NCBI RefSeq assembly: GCF_026000575.1
Contig: NZ_AP026910.1
Span: forward strand, 496,001 to 560,000
DNA: 64,000 nucleotides
From: Rhodoluna sp. KAS3
Lineage (GTDB): Bacteria; Actinomycetota; Actinomycetes; Actinomycetales; Microbacteriaceae
Reading direction: 5' to 3'
Shown piece by piece: positions 62,019 to 64,000 of the stretch (positions are counted from its first letter, which is position 1; the number at the start of each line of letters is the position of its first letter). The notes below the pieces were generated by a model. That model saw only the letters and a list, made by a program, of their open reading frames with translations. It searched no databases and had not been told where the DNA came from. The translations under genes and the position numbers were made by a program.

Positions 62019-63215
62019 TTAGCCTATGTGCTTGCCGTTGATTGCCTTCTCATAGACACCAATAGTTTCCGCAGCAATGCTGTCCCAGCTGAAGTGTTGC
62101 TCAACACGCCTACGACCGGCTGAGCCGAATTCGGCAATTCTTGGGTGGTCCAGAATCTCATTGAGGGCCGCGGCGAAATCTGCCACAAACTTGCCTTCGT
62201 CAAGTGGCTTTCCGCTGCCATCCATCAATTGCTCAATCGGCACCAGCAATCCAGTCTCGTTGTGGGCAACTACCTCTGGAATGCCACCGGTAGCCGTGGC
62301 AACAACCGGAGTTCCGCAGGCCATAGCCTCTAGGTTCACAATGCCGAGTGGTTCGTAAATCGATGGGCAGGCAAAGACGGTTGCAGCCGAGAGCATGGCA
62401 ATCAATTCCGCGCGGCTCAGGTGCTTTTCTACCCAGATGACGTTATCCCGGACTTTTCGAAGCTCGGCTACCAGGTCGGTAACCTCCTGGAGAATTTGCG
62501 GGGTATCTGGGGCGCCAGCACAAAGCACCAACTGAACATCAGCGGGCAATTCTCTGGCTGCCTTGAGTAGATACGGCAAACCCTTTTGCATCGTGATTCG
62601 ACCCACAAAGACCACAGAACGCTGATCTGGGTTCACGCCGTTGGCGCGCACTAAGTCAGGGTTATCGGCCGCTTGGAATGCATCCAGATCAATGCCATTG
62701 TGGACTACAGCAACTTTTTGAGGGTCAAGTTGAGGGTAGGCACGAAGAATGTCCTGACGCATCCCATCTGACACCGCGATGATGCCGGTCGCGCCTTCGT
62801 AGGCTGTGCGCTCAACCCAGGATGAAAGGCGGTAACCGCCGCCCAACTGCTGCTCTTTCCATGGGCGTAGCGGTTCGAGACTGTGGGCTGTAATCAGGTG
62901 CGGGATCCCGTGAAGGGTTCCGGCTACTTGCCCGGCAAAGTTTGCGTACCAGGTGTGCGAATGGACTAGGTCAGCGCCTGCAATCGCAGAAACCATGCTC
63001 AAATCTGTGGCCATGGTCTGTAGGGCGCCATTGACAGCTTCAAACTCAGCGCTGTGGCGGTATGCAAATGTATCGGTTTCATTACGGTCTTCACCGAAGC
63101 AATGCACCTTGACATCGATCTGTTTTCGCAAAACTCTCACTAATTCAGCGACATGTACGCCCGCTCCCCCATAAATGAAGGGTGGATATTCTTTAGTGAT
63201 CAGATCGATTCTCAT
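62019..63215 (-). CDS. glgA: Glycogen synthase / maltose-1-phosphate synthase, GT4 type
   Basis: Actinobacterial GT4 glucan synthase using ADP-glucose. The 398 residues show ITKEYPPFIYGGAGVHVAEL, AHSLEPLRPWKEQQLGGGY, IIAVSDGMRQDILRAYP and VVFVGRITMQKGLPYLLKAA, and the donor-site stretch CPSIYEPLGIVNLEAMACG. The mycobacterial homologue GlgM forms maltose 1-phosphate from ADP-glucose and glucose 1-phosphate; which reaction occurs here is not clear from sequence. Divergent from glgC, as in mycobacteria. Probably leaderless. Confidence 0.92.
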   Translation of the reverse strand: MRIDLITKEYPPFIYGGAGVHVAELVRVLRKQIDVKVHCFGEDRNETDTFAYRHSAEFEAVNGALQTMATDLSMVSAIAGADLVHSHTWYANFAGQVAGTLHGIPHLITAHSLEPLRPWKEQQLGGGYRLSSWVERTAYEGATGIIAVSDGMRQDILRAYPQLDPQKVAVVHNGIDLDAFQAADNPDLVRANGVNPDQRSVVFVGRITMQKGLPYLLKAARELPADVQLVLCAGAPDTPQILQEVTDLVAELRKVRDNVIWVEKHLSRAELIAMLSAATVFACPSIYEPLGIVNLEAMACGTPVVATATGGIPEVVAHNETGLLVPIEQLMDGSGKPLDEGKFVADFAAALNEILDHPRIAEFGSAGRRRVEQHFSWDSIAAETIGVYEKAINGKHIG

Positions 63216-63221
63216 AGCGTC

Positions 63222-63227
63222 ATGTTA
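63222..63227 (-). promoter_or_regulatory. Candidate -10 element for leaderless glgA mRNA
   Basis: On the reverse strand TAACAT is followed by exactly six bases and the glgA ATG at 63215. It mirrors the glgC element at 63250-63255. Confidence 0.55.
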
Positions 63228-63249
63228 TCTGGCGTTCATAAAGGACTAA

Positions 63250-63255
63250 TAACAT
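63250..63255 (+). promoter_or_regulatory. Candidate -10 element for leaderless glgC mRNA
   Basis: TAACAT, then exactly six bases, then the glgC ATG at 63262. The same hexamer and spacing serve glgA on the other strand. Confidence 0.55.
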
Positions 63256-63261
63256 TTCGAT

Positions 63262-64000
63262 ATGAGCACTCCACGTATTTTCGGAATGGTCCTTGCTGGC
63301 GGCGAGGGTAAGCGCTTGATGCCTCTAACGGCTGATCGCGCAAAGCCTGCGGTGCCTTTTGGGGGAAGTTATCGTCTTATCGACTTTGCATTGTCAAACC
63401 TGATTAATTCAGGTCTTCGACGCATCGTTGTTTTGACTCAGTACAAATCACACAGCCTTGACCGCCATATCTCTCAGACCTGGCGAATGTCTCCGCTGCT
63501 TGGCGCATACGTTGCCTCGGTTCCTGCGCAGCAGCGACTTGGCAAGCGCTGGTTCTCGGGAAGTGCTGACGCAATTCTCCAGAGCATGAACCTACTGAGC
63601 GATGAGCGACCAGACATCGTGGTCGTGGTCGGTGCCGACCACGTTTACCGCATGGACTTTGATCAGATGATTGAAGCGCACATCAAGTCAGGCCGTGGAG
63701 TCACAGTTGCAGCCATTCGCCAACCACTTTCGCTGGCGAACCAGTTTGGCGTAATCGAGGTTGACGAAAAAGACAACACCAAGATTTCAGCTTTCCGCGA
63801 GAAACCAAGTGACCCTAAGGGTTTGCCGGACAGTCCCGGCGAAGTTTTGGCTTCGATGGGTAACTACGTTTTCAGCGCCCAGGCACTCATTGACGCTATT
63901 GAGCATGACGGTACCCTCGAGGAGTCATCGCACGACATGGGTGGCGACATCGTCCCTTACATGGTTGCGCGCGAGGACGCTGGAGTTTATGACTTCACCT
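63262..64000 (+). CDS. glgC: Glucose-1-phosphate adenylyltransferase, 3' end cut off
   Basis: Makes ADP-glucose from glucose 1-phosphate and ATP, the donor for GlgA. The reading frame is open from the ATG at 63262 to the window end, giving 246 codons of a protein usually near 410. Motifs: the nucleotide loop [73 protein letters not shown] and the sugar site [10 protein letters not shown]. Missing 3' part is due only to the window edge. Confidence 0.95.
   Translation, partial: MSTPRIFGMVLAGGEGKRLMPLTADRAKPAVPFGGSYRLIDFALSNLINSGLRRIVVLTQYKSHSLDRHISQTWRMSPLLGAYVASVPAQQRLGKRWFSGSADAILQSMNLLSDERPDIVVVVGADHVYRMDFDQMIEAHIKSGRGVTVAAIRQPLSLANQFGVIEVDEKDNTKISAFREKPSDPKGLPDSPGEVLASMGNYVFSAQALIDAIEHDGTLEESSHDMGGDIVPYMVAREDAGVYDFT

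Noticed and set aside
1-64000. Mobile elements, CRISPR arrays, toxin-antitoxin pairs, defence or secondary metabolite clusters
   Set aside because: No transposase, integrase, regular repeat array or cluster of such genes was seen. The window reads as conserved core chromosome.

Overview
The window is chromosomal DNA of a small, gene-dense actinobacterium, most likely Microbacteriaceae and plausibly the freshwater Luna lineage (Rhodoluna or Aquiluna type). Reasons: an actinobacterial division cluster with sepF, yggT and a Wag31-type divIVA; the menaquinol respiratory set ctaCDF and ctaE-qcrCAB; RbpA, PafB/PafC, HelY, a DUF3043 protein and separate Lnt and Ppm; G+C that looks only slightly above half; and genes that overlap or nearly touch throughout. 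The lineage is inferred from gene content and not from a search. Layout: 1-13.8 kb carries peptidoglycan precursor and division genes (murF partial, mraY, murD, ftsW, murG, murC, ftsQ, ftsZ, yggS, sepF, yggT, divIVA, lspA, rluD), all on the plus strand. 13.8-26.3 kb carries dnaE, a flavin reductase, hisD, nrdR and B12-dependent nrdJ behind a tandem NrdR-box region, pyrD, a DUF3043 protein, an M20 peptidase and an A-type Fe-S carrier. 26.4-34.1 kb is the respiratory region: ctaC-ctaD-ctaF forward and ctaE-qcrC-qcrA-qcrB reverse, with a stand-alone TipAS-like gene between their 3' ends. 34.2-37.1 kb has trpD, a Nudix hydrolase, a phosphodiesterase and rbpA. 37.1-47.8 kb is a long reverse-strand run: HAD hydrolase, trmI, lipoprotein FKBP, pafB, pafC, a small membrane protein, tatA, tatC, helY, lnt, ppm. 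47.9-55.5 kb has a PAC2 protein, uppP, tRNA-Leu(GAG), a GH13 amylosucrase-like enzyme, a sirtuin, a histidine phosphatase, a glycosyltransferase and an alpha/beta hydrolase. 55.5-64 kb has divergent metH/metF, a DEDDh exonuclease, rpmE2, a lone ABC ATPase and divergent glgA/glgC (glgC cut by the window end). How the genes work together: the first region supplies lipid II and the divisome; nrdJ and metH both need cobalamin; ctaCDEF with qcrCAB would form a bcc-aa3 supercomplex; Lnt and Ppm modify lipoproteins and lipid-linked mannose; amylosucrase and glgC/glgA give two possible routes to alpha-glucan. The clearest non-gene signal is a repeated promoter layout: a TANNNT hexamer placed six (sometimes seven or eight) bases before an ATG or GTG, with no ribosome binding site, at fourteen genes. 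This suggests widespread leaderless transcription. I saw no phage, insertion sequence, CRISPR array, defence island or rRNA, and no obviously new multigene system. No stretch longer than about 150 bases lacks a gene or a described site.
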